Assembly: GCA_963666755.2 (NCBI GenBank)
Contig: CAXXGW010000009.1
Coordinates: 1,798,001-1,862,000 of the forward strand
DNA: 64,000 nucleotides
DNA from: CAXXOK01 sp963666755
Lineage (GTDB): Bacteria > Bacillota > Clostridia > Christensenellales > Aristaeellaceae
Reading direction: 5' to 3'
Shown: in pieces, positions 26,338-35,656 of the stretch
Layout of the letters: each line of letters opens with the position of its first letter
How positions within the stretch are numbered: position 1 is the stretch's first letter
Position numbers and translations under genes: made by a program
The notes under the pieces: generated by a model
Database searches by the model: none
Seen by the model: only the letters and a program-made list of their open reading frames with translations
What the model was told of the DNA's origin: nothing

Positions 26338-26775
26338 CTAAGGTAGACTAATATTGTTAACCTTTTCAACGTTTTCTAGGAACAGAATGCTCTTTATCTG
26401 AACCTCAATGACACGTACGCTTTCATTGGATACCAAATTTGAAAGTTTGTTATGTTTCTTGATAAGCTGATCAAGTATCTTTTTGGAAGTGTTATAGTCA
26501 TCAACAATAGATGCGACGCCGTGAATTGTCAAAGCTTTTGTTTGGGTTGTCTTATCATCATGAATATCGTCTCTGGTATCAATCAGCAAACTTACATTCT
26601 TGTTATTTACGATATTCAAGTATTTGGAGGTTTCTTTCAGCGTGAGCATATGCATTTTTGTACACTGTTTATCACATATGTACAGCATCAGAGATGCATT
26701 TGGAATATCATTTTTGCAAGTACACAAAACGCATAAGCTGTTATTCAACAACATGTTAATGACGGTAGACTGCAT
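26338..26775 (-). CDS. Pyridoxamine 5'-phosphate oxidase-like flavin-binding family protein
   Basis: 145 residues beginning MQSTVINMLLNNSLCVLCTC, with GAGG about 8 bases before the ATG at 26775. A GTG 9 bases further up is less well placed. The pattern of strands (SLCVLCTCKNDIPNASLMLYICD, NKNVSLLIDTRDD, ALTIHGVASIVDD) is that of small split-barrel flavoproteins of the PNPOx-like group. The gene is much richer in A and T than its neighbours and has a different codon choice, which points to recent transfer. It lies between two IS3 remnants. The substrate is unknown. Confidence 0.65.
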   Translation of the reverse strand: MQSTVINMLLNNSLCVLCTCKNDIPNASLMLYICDKQCTKMHMLTLKETSKYLNIVNNKNVSLLIDTRDDIHDDKTTQTKALTIHGVASIVDDYNTSKKILDQLIKKHNKLSNLVSNESVRVIEVQIKSILFLENVEKVNNISLP

Positions 26776-26866
26776 AGTTGACACCTCACAGTAATTTTCA
26801 AACTCCGCTTACTCTTGGTCTGCCCCCGACTATTGTGCCAAAACGAAAGTTAGGAAATGCCAGCAT

Positions 26867-27136
26867 TGGGTGTCCCCCGAAAAGTGGTCCAATTTCAATG
26901 AGAAAAACCGAGGTCGATTATGGTCCAAAAGCTGCATGATTTTTGGCAAATTCGGCTGGTGGAAGGTATGTTAGTGCGCTGTGCGGACGGTATTCATTGT
27001 AATCATTTCGCCATCTTTCCAGCTTTTCCTTCGCATCCTCCAAGGACATGAACCAGTTGGTGTTCAGGCACACTTTTGGTAAGCGCTGAAGCGACCAAAT
27101 CGAACTTCTCTTAAGTTCGGCTATCTGCCCGGGCAA
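26867..27136 (-). pseudogene. IS3-family transposase (OrfB), C-terminal remnant, copy B
   Basis: The frame reads LNTNWFMSLEDAKEKLERW, RNDYNEYRPHSALTYLPPAEF and ends GP, the C-terminal end of IS3-family OrfB. It is closed by the outer terminal repeat at 26867-26888. It retains about 50 more bases of the element than copy A. The residues before LNTNW (MPGQIAELKRSSIWSLQRLP) do not look like the rest of a transposase, so the element is truncated there. It lies in the same orientation as copy A, 1.7 kb away, as a direct repeat. Confidence 0.75.
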
Positions 27137-27169
27137 TAAGCGGTTTCTAGTCTGTTATTCCTTCCTATG

Positions 27170-27646
27170 TTATTCATCTTCACCTAAGCGTTTGATCCTT
27201 TGATCTTCAGGCACTAGCTCAGCCATTCTTCTTAGCTTGGGTAAACTGATGGGGCGCATACCATTGGATGCCCGTTTCCCGCATGCAGCCCAAACGGGAG
27301 CTCCTAGCCCGTTGTAGAGCTCGCAATAATCACCGGTACGGCTATTGATCAAAAGGACGAGCAGGTATTCCGGCTCGCTTTTTAGCGCGATATGGCTAGC
27401 TCCTTGCGTTGCTTTGATTTGAACCATTCGCCCACCGGGAGTCTTTGCGTCGTGTCGTTCTGAGGAGGAGCGTAGCAATTCAAGACCGTATGTATATGCA
27501 GCAAAGACTTCGCCGATACTTCCAATCAAATGACCATCCAGAGTAAACTTTCTACCGGGGAATATTCGCCCTAACTCTGTGGATATCCTGAACAATTCCT
27601 GAATATGTGGTATGATGGATTCGATTTCATCATAGCTATACGTCAT
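27170..27646 (-). CDS. DUF6998-like protein, possible PD-(D/E)XK nuclease
   Basis: 158 residues. FTLDGHLIGSIGEVFAAYTYGL and HDAKTPGGRMVQIKATQ have the layout of a PD-(D/E)XK-type core: a Glu on the first helix (GEV), then Asp (D of HDAKT) and Q-I-K as the D...QxK variant. The same pattern occurs in a domain I remember as DUF6998, seen in restriction and toxin contexts. Recognition is from memory and unverified. The gene is on the same strand as the type I restriction genes and sits between them and the IS fragment. A DNA nuclease in a defence cluster is plausible, but no function is shown. Confidence 0.6.
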   Translation of the reverse strand: MTYSYDEIESIIPHIQELFRISTELGRIFPGRKFTLDGHLIGSIGEVFAAYTYGLELLRSSSERHDAKTPGGRMVQIKATQGASHIALKSEPEYLLVLLINSRTGDYCELYNGLGAPVWAACGKRASNGMRPISLPKLRRMAELVPEDQRIKRLGEDE

Positions 27647-27788
27647 TTGAGTGATACTCCTTCGAAGCAGTAGATTCAGTATCGCTTTGCAAGTTCATGA
27701 AATACCTCAAAGTTGTACCGCTATTTCACACTTCGTTCTCCCACGGCCAAAACAAAATTCGCAATGGTCACTGCCGAATTCATAAACA

Positions 27789-28433
27789 TTACTCTTTTAG
27801 CTCTGAGCATTTATCTACACGCCTTTTTGATTCAACCACTGGCTGTAGCAAGCTGTATTCTACCAGAATGTAGTGAGTAAATACATCTACGTCTTCTAGT
27901 AGCGTGGTGTTTGCTTCTTCTTTTAATGGAAGGCCTATAGAAAACTCAATTCCGTAATTATCCACCGCACGAACGATTGAACAAAAAGCCATATCTGAAA
28001 AATGAACATATTCGGATGCTTTTTTGTACACGTCATTAATGCTTGACTCATAGGCGGCTAGTCGTTCTCGTAGAACGTGATCCTTCATCATATTTCCGCG
28101 ATCATCCCGGAAATCGCAAATTCTTTTGCCCTTCAGGTATCCCTCGATAAAGCCCGGCCTGTCTTCAGCAATATATGCGGCAAATGTTCTCATACAAGTA
28201 TCAAGTAGAGAACGAATCAAAAGACCTGCGCAGGTGTGGTTTCTCGATTTGAGCATTTCAACAAAGCCATCCAATAAGGCGACGCTCTTATCAAGCGCAG
28301 ATGAAAAAAACAAATCGTCCGTATACAAGGTGTTACCAATTATACCTTTTGCTATGTCCTTTGAGTGGTTACGGCATTCTTTAAGTTGTTGTAAACGCTC
28401 TTCAAGGGCTGCATAGTACTCGTCGTTAGTCAA
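27789..28433 (-). CDS. Uncharacterised helical protein of the restriction locus (DUF5677-like)
   Basis: 214 residues, predicted mainly helical. FVEMLKSRNHTCAGLLIRSLLDTCMRTFAAYIAE and KKASEYVHFSDMAF resemble the layout of DUF5677-type, HEPN-like proteins, where an Arg on one helix faces a Y-x-H on a later one. Here R-S-L-L-D-T and S-E-Y-V-H-F would be those positions. This likeness is weak and could be chance. It reads in the same direction as hsdM, 143 bases downstream of it, and may belong to the same defence transcript. GC is lower than in the hsd genes. Confidence 0.55.
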   Translation of the reverse strand: MTNDEYYAALEERLQQLKECRNHSKDIAKGIIGNTLYTDDLFFSSALDKSVALLDGFVEMLKSRNHTCAGLLIRSLLDTCMRTFAAYIAEDRPGFIEGYLKGKRICDFRDDRGNMMKDHVLRERLAAYESSINDVYKKASEYVHFSDMAFCSIVRAVDNYGIEFSIGLPLKEEANTTLLEDVDVFTHYILVEYSLLQPVVESKRRVDKCSELKE

Positions 28434-28576
28434 TTACACCACCCTTTGCTACATGTGAGGATAGAAATGCCCATTGCAGGGAGTACACCCGGCATGATTA
28501 CCCGTTCAAGAAATAATTCCGCGATGGCTCCTAAGGTCTGGATAGTATTTACAAGGGTTCGCTTGAAAATAATACG

Positions 28577-30067
28577 CTACCCCTTCAACTCCGCCACGAT
28601 TTCCTTGAAGCTCTCCATTGCCGTTTCGAGGTTATCGATGATCTCACCCGCCAGCACATCGGGATCGGGCAGGCTGTCGAGATCGGCGAGGGACTTGTCC
28701 TTGATCCAGAAGATATCAAGGCTCGTCTTGTCGCGTTCCGTGATCTGCTTGTAGGTAAACTTACGGAAACGCCCATCGGGGTTTTCCTCACTCCAGGTTT
28801 CCTGTCGTATATGGCGGTTGGCAGGGTTGTAGCAGGCAATGAAATCCTGTAAGTCGGCAAAGGTCATCGGGTTCTGTTTTAGCGTGAAATGTACGTTCGT
28901 GCGAAAATCGTAAATCCATACTTCTTTGGTTTGCGGCTCGGGGCTCGGCGGCCGGCGGTCAAAGAAGATCACATTTGCCTTTACGCCCGGCTTGTAGAAT
29001 ATACCGGTGGGCAAGCGCAGGATCGTATGGAAATCAGTAACTTCCAGCAGTTTCTGACGCACTGTTTCGCCCGCGCCGCCCTCGAAAAGCACATTATCCG
29101 GGACGACGACAGCCGCGCTGCCGTTGCCTTTGAGAATCGTATGAATGTGCTGCACGAAGTTCAGCTGCTTGTTGGAGCCGGTAGCCCAGAAGTCCTGGCG
29201 GTTATATACCAAGTCCTCGGTTTCCTGCTCGCCCTCATCGTTGGTGAAGGTCATGGAGGATTTTTTACCAAACGGCGGATTGGTAAGAACGTAGTCGAAC
29301 CGCTCGCCGGGATCAGCGAGGAGCGAATCATTGCGCGTGATTGGCGGTTCGCCCTCAATTTCGCCGATGTTATGCAGGAAAAGGTTCATCAGGCACAGAC
29401 GATAGGTATTCTGCACCAGTTCCCACCCGCGAAAGGCGCCGCTTTTCAGGAACGCGCGCTGTTCACGGTTGAGTTGATAGTTCATATTGTTGGTCAGGTA
29501 GTCATACGCCGCGAGGATAAACCCGCCTGTGCCGCAGGCAGGGTCTACCACGGTTTTCATCGGCTCAGGGCGCATGCACTCGACAATGGCGCGAATGAGC
29601 GGGCGCGGCGTAAAATATTGCCCGGCACCGCTTTTTACGTCGGCAGCGTTCTTTTCCAGCAAGCCCTCATAGATATCGCCTTTGACATCGGCGGACATCA
29701 TTACCCACTTTTCCGCACCGATCATGGTGACGATGCGCTTCAAATAAGCGGCATTGCTGATCTTATTCTGTGCCTTGGTGAAAATGCGCCCGAGCGTGCC
29801 TGGGAGCTTGCCGAGCTCTTCCAACGTTTTGACATACTGCGTTTCAAGTTCCGCGCCGGCAAGCGGTGCGAGTTTGCCCCACGCATAATTGGCGGGAATG
29901 CCAAGGTTGCGGTTATATGGCGGCTGGGCATATTCGTCGGCCATCTTCAGGAAGATCATATAGGTGAGCTGCTCCAGGTAATCCCCGTAGCTCACGCCAT
30001 CGTCGCGTAAAACGCCGCACAGACCCCATACTTTTTCTACGATCGCCGAAGCGTTTATCTCACTCAT
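28577..30067 (-). CDS. hsdM: Type I restriction-modification system, methyltransferase subunit
   Basis: 496 residues, full length for HsdM. An N-terminal helical domain (VWGLCGVLRDDGVSYGDYLEQ) precedes the N6-adenine methyltransferase core. S-adenosylmethionine motif I is DPACGTGG at 175-182 and catalytic motif IV is NPPF at 263-266. QYFTPRPLIRAIV is the conserved segment before motif I. With HsdS it forms the modification enzyme and with HsdR the restriction complex. AAGGAGG lies just before the ATG, which overlaps the hsdS stop by 4 bases. The order hsdR-hsdS-hsdM on one transcript is less common than R-M-S. Confidence 0.97.
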   Translation of the reverse strand: MSEINASAIVEKVWGLCGVLRDDGVSYGDYLEQLTYMIFLKMADEYAQPPYNRNLGIPANYAWGKLAPLAGAELETQYVKTLEELGKLPGTLGRIFTKAQNKISNAAYLKRIVTMIGAEKWVMMSADVKGDIYEGLLEKNAADVKSGAGQYFTPRPLIRAIVECMRPEPMKTVVDPACGTGGFILAAYDYLTNNMNYQLNREQRAFLKSGAFRGWELVQNTYRLCLMNLFLHNIGEIEGEPPITRNDSLLADPGERFDYVLTNPPFGKKSSMTFTNDEGEQETEDLVYNRQDFWATGSNKQLNFVQHIHTILKGNGSAAVVVPDNVLFEGGAGETVRQKLLEVTDFHTILRLPTGIFYKPGVKANVIFFDRRPPSPEPQTKEVWIYDFRTNVHFTLKQNPMTFADLQDFIACYNPANRHIRQETWSEENPDGRFRKFTYKQITERDKTSLDIFWIKDKSLADLDSLPDPDVLAGEIIDNLETAMESFKEIVAELKG

Positions 30068-31443
30068 TTGCGTGCCCTCCTTGCGGTTGTGGTTTTCGCT
30101 GCGGCTGCCTTCATCGCCTTGATGCGTTCAAGCAGCTTCTCCGCCGGTTCGTCGTTTGGGTCTTGCGGCACCAGTTCCCCGGCAAACGCCTTTTTCAGTA
30201 TGCTCTGTCGCAAGGCCTGTGCCTTGGCAAGGTTTTCGTCCACAAGCTGTTCCAGTTTGTCGCAGACCGACAGGCGGGATTCTATTTCTACGACAACTGC
30301 GGCTTGCTCGTCTATTGAACATAATGGGAAAGGGTATCGTGCGAGTTTCTTCGCGTTGATATTCGCCTGGTTAACACCGTCAGTTTTCGCAATTTTCCCA
30401 CAGTGGCGAGCATTTGGGCTGTTAAGATAATAGTTTAAATAACGGGCATTGATATAGCTAATTTGATTTACACGCATTAGGTACCCAGCAAATATGGAGG
30501 GCGTGCTTGATAGATATATCGCTGTCTTTCCAACGAGTTCTGCACTATTTGTCCGATTGAATAGAACATCGTTTTTATTAAGTATGTATTTCTCTATCTC
30601 TGCGTCATCGCTTGTATAAGCCAAGTCATCGTACACAAAACCACAATTCAGAATATTGCCCATGCGCAAGACTACGACTTTTCCTGTTTTATCGGATTTT
30701 GCAGAAGTACCATATTCTATTCCTTTTGACAGACTGCCAATGCTAATCCAATGCCAGTCAGCAGGGAGGGGGTGCGTTGGAAACTCCGGATCGATTCCAC
30801 AAATGTTCATTGCTTCGCATTCTTTAGCTGAGCAAGATAAGAACGCTTCGATGCTGCCAGTCGATTTCGTAGGGTGTTCGTTTCGCCAGATAGCAGTTAA
30901 CTTTCCCTCAAACGCCCACTTCAACACCGCCTGCCGATACGTTCGCAGTTGCGCACGCACGGTTTGCAGCATCTCCATGCCTTTGTCGAGTTCAGAGAAC
31001 AGCGCATCGATTTTAGCAACGATGCGGTACTGCTGTCTTTCGCTTATGATTGGCAACTGAAATGAACCGAGCAAAGTTGGATTGACGTGTGGCGTGCCAG
31101 TTCCTTTCATAAGAGTATTAAGCTCAGTGAAATGCTCTTGAATAAAGTAGTACAGAAAGCGGTTGACTATCGGAGCAGGAAACGATATTTTGGCTAAAGT
31201 TGAACCAATCGCCCCTTTTTTCGCTCGTCCGACTAAACCGGAACGTGAGCCATCACAGACAATGAGAATATCCCCCTCATCACAAAACGAACAGCCTTCG
31301 CCATCTGTATATGAGTCGATTATACCTTGCTCAAATGCTTTTATATCAACATAAGGCATATAGTCGTCGATAGGTTCCGCTGACTGTCTGAAAGGCTTTT
31401 TTCCCTTAGTTAAAGTGATTATTTCAGATAATGGCAATGTCAC
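30064..31443 (-). CDS. hsdS: Type I restriction-modification system, specificity subunit
   Basis: 459 residues starting at GTG 31443 with AAGGAG upstream. The protein has two target-recognition halves. The first ends in a conserved helix ISERQQYRIVAKIDALFSEL, the second in SIDEQAAVVVEIESRLSVCDKLEQLVD, the paired coiled-coil spacers that set the distance between the two half-sites. The C-terminus LRQSILKKAFAGELVPQDPNDEPAEKLLERI is typical of complete HsdS. The two recognition domains differ, so an asymmetric bipartite target is expected. No duplicated or inverted partial hsdS copies were found nearby, so there is no sign of phase-variable shuffling. Confidence 0.95.
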   Translation of the reverse strand: MTLPLSEIITLTKGKKPFRQSAEPIDDYMPYVDIKAFEQGIIDSYTDGEGCSFCDEGDILIVCDGSRSGLVGRAKKGAIGSTLAKISFPAPIVNRFLYYFIQEHFTELNTLMKGTGTPHVNPTLLGSFQLPIISERQQYRIVAKIDALFSELDKGMEMLQTVRAQLRTYRQAVLKWAFEGKLTAIWRNEHPTKSTGSIEAFLSCSAKECEAMNICGIDPEFPTHPLPADWHWISIGSLSKGIEYGTSAKSDKTGKVVVLRMGNILNCGFVYDDLAYTSDDAEIEKYILNKNDVLFNRTNSAELVGKTAIYLSSTPSIFAGYLMRVNQISYINARYLNYYLNSPNARHCGKIAKTDGVNQANINAKKLARYPFPLCSIDEQAAVVVEIESRLSVCDKLEQLVDENLAKAQALRQSILKKAFAGELVPQDPNDEPAEKLLERIKAMKAAAAKTTTARRARK

Positions 31444-31455
31444 AATAGCTACTCC

Positions 31456-34149
31456 TTACGCCGCCAGAGCGAGGTTCATCTCGTCAAGCAGGTTCTCATA
31501 TTGATCGCCGAACAGTTCATAGAACCTGCCAAGCCCACCGTGGTCGACAAACGGCGAAAGGTCCAAATCTGCCTTGGTGATCGCCAGCGACTCAGCAATA
31601 AAGTCCTTCACCCACCGCAGCCATGTCATTTGCTCATCGGTAAATTGCCCATGCCCAGCATTTTTTTTGAACACCCATTTCTTGAAATTGAAGTCCACAA
31701 ACACGCTGTATGGTTTGAGTTCGGCGGTCTGCCCCAGCTCAAAGCGTATCATCGAAACGATGTCGATCAGCTTGTTGATCGGGGTTTTTGCTTTCACATC
31801 GTCTTTGCGGACAATTGTGTAGGCGCTCCACAGCCGTTCCGGGGAAATGCCTACTTTCTGCATCCCCTCGTAGACTTCCTCAATCATCCGGTACGTCACG
31901 GCGCGCGTGCGCCACGATCCCGTATAGAAAATTGACAGCGCGGTAATTTCGTCTTTGTTGTCCTCGATGAACGCATGGAACGAGGCAATATATTCCCTTG
32001 CCTTGGTTTCATAATCGCCGTTCCACGCCGCGATGTTCACCGTGTCCAGGTTCGTGTTGTCTATGATTTGGTCATGCGCCTTACGGACGGTTTCCACAAA
32101 CTCACGCAGTTTCGGATTGTTGAACGGCTCGGTTGCCGCTCTCGCCAGTTCCTCGCTCGTCTTGCCACTCTTTTCGATGTAGTCCTCGTCAAACGCATTC
32201 AATAGCGACTTGGCTACATCCGAAATCGATGCGCCACCAGCGTTTCCCTTGAACTTCGTCTGCTCCGCCGGGGTCAACTTCTTATCAAGACGCGTCAACC
32301 GTCCGGCAAGCGTGGTCAGCGTGTCCTCGCTATTGTCGCCCATCACAACATTGAGCATCAAGTCTTTCAGGGTTACGGTTGGCTGGCGGTCAAGCGGGCG
32401 AGAATCGGTTTTCAGCGATTGCGTTACGCCGACCGCATCCACGATGACGAACCGTTCTTTGTTGCCGTTTGCCGACGGCGTTACTTTTTGTAAATCATCC
32501 GCCAGGAGGGTGCGTGTTCCGCGCCCTTTCATCTGCTCAAAGTAATTGCGGCTGCGAACATCGCGCATAAAAAGCAGGCACTCCACGGGCTTCACATCCG
32601 TGCCGGTGGCGATCATGTCGACCGTAACAGCGATGCGCGGATTGTAGCCGTTGCGGAACTCTGATAGCACGGTTTCGGGCCTGTCCGTGCTATAGGTAAT
32701 CTTGCGGCAGAACTCATTGCCGACGCCAAACTCCTCGCGCACGATCTGTATGATGTCGTCGGCGTGGCTATCGGTCTTTGCGAAGATGATCGTCTTTGGC
32801 ACCTCCGCCCGTCCGGGGAAAATTTCCGTCCGCAGTTTATCCTTGAATGTGCGAATCACCGTGCGTATCTGACTTTTGTTCACCACATCACGGTCAAGCT
32901 GTGCGCCTGCGTAGGTTTCGTCCTCGTCGAGCATCTCCCAGCGTTTCCTGCGGGTTAGTCGGTCACGCTTTTCGACCAGTTGTTTGAAGATTGTCGCGCC
33001 GCCTCTGGTGATCGCTGTTTCGATGACATACGTGTCAAAGCCGACATTGACGTTATCAAGCACAGCTTGTTCGTGCGTGTATTCGCTGACCACATTCTCG
33101 TTGAAATATCCGAATGTGCGCTTGTCCGGCGTGGCGGTCAAGCCGATTTGAAAAGCATCAAAGTAATCAAGCACCTGCTGCCAGATGTTATAGATGGAGC
33201 GATGGCATTCGTCTATGATGATGAAGTCGAAGAACTCCGGCGGATATTTTGGGTTATATTGCACTTCGCGGGGTCGGCCGGTCATCCTGTGTTCATTTGG
33301 GTTTTCATCTTCCAGAGACTCGTCCAGTTCCTCGCCGCGCAAGATGGAGTACATGCGTTGAATGGTACTGATGCACACTTGCGCCGAGGCCGGAATGTTC
33401 GGCGAGCTCAGGCGGCGAACATCATATAGCTCTGTGAACAGCCTCCTGTCATCTATAGGCGTGTAGCCGCGAAACTCGGATTCTGCTTGAACGCCCAGGT
33501 TCCTTGTGTCCACCAGGAACAGCACCCGCTTGGCGCGGGCAAATTTCAACAAACGGTATACCGCCGTAACCGCTGTATAAGTTTTCCCTGCGCCGGTTGC
33601 CATCTGTATCAACGCACGCGGCTTATTCTCACCGAAAGACTTCTCCAGGTTCAGTATTGCTGTAGTCTGACAGGCGCGAAAGCCTGTGTTGTCAAATGGC
33701 GGGAACGACTTCATGCGATTGCGTAGCGTCGAACGATCAGCCAACCAATCGCGCAGCGTTTCCGGACGGTTGAATGCGTACACCTCACGGGAACGGGCAT
33801 TTGTGTCTGCATAATCTGTAAAGCGAGTTAAAACATCGGTCGCCTCGTAGGCAAAACGAATCTGCATGCCGTTAACTGCCCACTTAATTCCACTTGTAGC
33901 GTACCGCTGCGATTGCGATTCGTGCACGGTGATGTTTTGACCTTCTTCAGCCTTCTTGGCTTCAACGACTCCGACAGGGTTTCTGCCCACAAAAAGCATA
34001 TAGTCCACCGGGCCTGAGTCTGTTTGGAACTCACGCACGGCAACGCCTAACTTGGCGGCAGGGTTGAACGCTCTCATATCCTGAACGTCCCAGCCCGATT
34101 CAATCAGTTTCTTGTCTATTTCGATTCGTGCTTTTGCTTCAGGATTCAT
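31456..34149 (-). CDS. hsdR: Type I restriction-modification system, restriction and translocation subunit
   Basis: 897 residues from the ATG at 34149 (MNPEAKARIEIDKKL), preferred over an earlier in-frame codon because of the AGGTG ribosome site. The N-terminal PD-(D/E)XK nuclease shows D49 and E63-A-K65 in GVVEAKKAE. The superfamily 2 motor shows Walker A MATGAGKT (183-190), DECH (313-316) and TATPDKRTFG. A C-terminal helical region binds the methyltransferase. It cuts DNA far from unmethylated sites after ATP-driven translocation. It is the first gene of the operon. It lies next to, and divergent from, the prophage repressor gene. Confidence 0.96.
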   Translation of the reverse strand: MNPEAKARIEIDKKLIESGWDVQDMRAFNPAAKLGVAVREFQTDSGPVDYMLFVGRNPVGVVEAKKAEEGQNITVHESQSQRYATSGIKWAVNGMQIRFAYEATDVLTRFTDYADTNARSREVYAFNRPETLRDWLADRSTLRNRMKSFPPFDNTGFRACQTTAILNLEKSFGENKPRALIQMATGAGKTYTAVTAVYRLLKFARAKRVLFLVDTRNLGVQAESEFRGYTPIDDRRLFTELYDVRRLSSPNIPASAQVCISTIQRMYSILRGEELDESLEDENPNEHRMTGRPREVQYNPKYPPEFFDFIIIDECHRSIYNIWQQVLDYFDAFQIGLTATPDKRTFGYFNENVVSEYTHEQAVLDNVNVGFDTYVIETAITRGGATIFKQLVEKRDRLTRRKRWEMLDEDETYAGAQLDRDVVNKSQIRTVIRTFKDKLRTEIFPGRAEVPKTIIFAKTDSHADDIIQIVREEFGVGNEFCRKITYSTDRPETVLSEFRNGYNPRIAVTVDMIATGTDVKPVECLLFMRDVRSRNYFEQMKGRGTRTLLADDLQKVTPSANGNKERFVIVDAVGVTQSLKTDSRPLDRQPTVTLKDLMLNVVMGDNSEDTLTTLAGRLTRLDKKLTPAEQTKFKGNAGGASISDVAKSLLNAFDEDYIEKSGKTSEELARAATEPFNNPKLREFVETVRKAHDQIIDNTNLDTVNIAAWNGDYETKAREYIASFHAFIEDNKDEITALSIFYTGSWRTRAVTYRMIEEVYEGMQKVGISPERLWSAYTIVRKDDVKAKTPINKLIDIVSMIRFELGQTAELKPYSVFVDFNFKKWVFKKNAGHGQFTDEQMTWLRWVKDFIAESLAITKADLDLSPFVDHGGLGRFYELFGDQYENLLDEMNLALAA

Positions 34150-34181
34150 GGCGTTCACCTGCCTCATGATTATCACTCAAT

Positions 34182-34210
34182 ATTTTACAGCATAAGGTAG
34201 GTTTCGTAAA
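34182..34210 (-). promoter_or_regulatory. Putative hsd operon promoter
   Basis: On the minus strand TTTACG (34210-34205) and TAAAAT (34187-34182) with a 17-base spacer, about 33 bases before the hsdR start codon. Confidence 0.5.
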
Positions 34211-34353
34211 GCAAAAGTACTTTTAAGCCATGTTTCTCATGGTCAAAATATCTCATAGTATATTGATGCCATCCGTCCATGTTCCTGTTTTATCCTCTTT
34301 TTGAGCATAAACGCATGCCGGTATATTTCTCCGCCCAAAATGCATCTTAAGGC

Positions 34354-34382
34354 TTGACGAACGTGTATTCCCGTATTATAAT
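34354..34382 (+). promoter_or_regulatory. Promoter of the XRE repressor / ImmA-like operon
   Basis: TTGACG (34354-34359) and TATAAT (34377-34382) with an ideal 17-base spacer, 61 bases before the repressor start codon. It is divergent from the hsd promoter, about 140 bases away. Confidence 0.8.
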
Positions 34383-34443
34383 GAATATGTGGGCAATAAA
34401 ATAAGCTATATGGCTAACAGCCTCTCATGAAAGGAGCAATTCC

Positions 34444-34827
34444 ATGCTATCTCCTCAAGCCGAATCCTTCGCAGCTTTCGTCACCAAAAAGCGCAAGGAG
34501 CATAACTTAACCATGCGTGCCCTTGCTAATGTTCTGGGTGTCAGTGGCCCTTACCTGTACGATGTGGAGCAGGGGCACCGAAACCCCCTCAAGAAGGAGA
34601 ACCTCGAAAAGATGGCGGCTTTCTTCGAGCTCGATGAGGAGGAAACCGCGCTCATGTTCGACCTGGCAGGCATTGATCGCGGTATTGTCCCGCTAGATCT
34701 GCCGGACTATATTCTTGACAACGCCTATGTGCGCGTCGCGCTGCGTAAGGCAAAGAGTAAGAACATCAAAGAAGAAGAATGGCAGAAATTCATTGCGCAA
34801 ATGGATCAAATGGAAGATTCTCACTAA
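34444..34827 (+). CDS. XRE-family repressor (ImmR-like)
   Basis: 127 residues with an N-terminal helix-turn-helix (FVTKKRKEHNLTMRALANVLGVSGPYLYDVEQGHRNPL) and a helical C-terminus (DLAGIDRGIVPLDLPDYILDN), the form of cytoplasmic repressors of prophages and integrative elements. GAAAGGAGC precedes the ATG. The following gene encodes a metallopeptidase whose relatives cleave such repressors after DNA damage (ImmR-ImmA of ICEBs1), so the pair is taken as the lysogeny switch of the prophage. It may also hold the adjacent hsd promoter in check, which is a guess. Confidence 0.85.
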   Translation: MLSPQAESFAAFVTKKRKEHNLTMRALANVLGVSGPYLYDVEQGHRNPLKKENLEKMAAFFELDEEETALMFDLAGIDRGIVPLDLPDYILDNAYVRVALRKAKSKNIKEEEWQKFIAQMDQMEDSH

Positions 34828-34850
34828 ACGGTCACATGCGAGGTGAATAT

Positions 34851-35585
34851 ATGTATAGCCCTAGCCTGCGGTTATCTACTACCAGTGTCCCCATCCTTGC
34901 CAAAGCGCAACTGGAGCATATCGCGGAGCGGTATGTCCAGGAGTACCACACAGCCATGGATCCCGAGGGTTGTCGAATTAACCCTGTCGCATTTGCGGAA
35001 CAAAGCCTGAATCTCAAACTTCAATATGAATGGTTATCCAACAATGGCTGCTATCTGGGAATGGCTGTGTTTCATGACGACACCGTTATTCCCGTGTATG
35101 TCCCGGAGAAAAGCGCCGCCAAGCCCCTCCGCGTGGCTAAAAACACGATTCTTATAGATCGCTCTATGCAGGAAGAGCACAAACGCCATGGCGAGCAGTT
35201 CACGATCCTGCATGAATGTGCGCATCAGATTCTGCATTGGGCTTACTATCGGCATCTGGACGCTGTGCCTTGCCGTCGAGAAGCCGTGCAACCCAGTTTT
35301 AGCCCACAGGCGTGGACAGATGAGGATCGTATGGAGTGGCAGGCCAATTACCTGGCTTCTGCGCTGCTTCTACCTCTGTCTGCCATAAATAGCATGATCA
35401 AGGAACATGACATGCTAGGGTACTATGAATACCGCCTGGGTCGCGGGATATCCGAGTATTCCGCGTTCAACCAAGCTGTCATGGATGTTGCCTTTCGATT
35501 TGGAGTGTCCAACATTACCGCGAAAATTCGTTTGCAGGGCATTGGTTTTGGCAATGAAATCCGCGAGGCGCTCAGCATCGGCTAA
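34851..35585 (+). CDS. ImmA/IrrE-family zinc metallopeptidase
   Basis: 245 residues from the ATG at 34851 (MYSPSLRLSTTSV), with AGGTG 7 bases upstream. An earlier in-frame codon at 34779 lies inside the repressor gene and lacks a ribosome site. The zinc motif is HECAH (H121-H125) in FTILHECAHQILH, the DUF955 signature, with the third ligand probably in EWQANYLASALLLP. Homologues cut the partner repressor. The 23-base gap and identical orientation support a repressor-antirepressor module. The C-terminus YEYRLGRGISEYSAFNQ is a normal extension. Confidence 0.88.
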   Translation: MYSPSLRLSTTSVPILAKAQLEHIAERYVQEYHTAMDPEGCRINPVAFAEQSLNLKLQYEWLSNNGCYLGMAVFHDDTVIPVYVPEKSAAKPLRVAKNTILIDRSMQEEHKRHGEQFTILHECAHQILHWAYYRHLDAVPCRREAVQPSFSPQAWTDEDRMEWQANYLASALLLPLSAINSMIKEHDMLGYYEYRLGRGISEYSAFNQAVMDVAFRFGVSNITAKIRLQGIGFGNEIREALSIG

Positions 35586-35656
35586 ACCAACCAAATAGAA
35601 TACATGCATGGGTGAGTTATGCACCCCTGTGTTTGTTATAACAAAAGGAGCGAACC

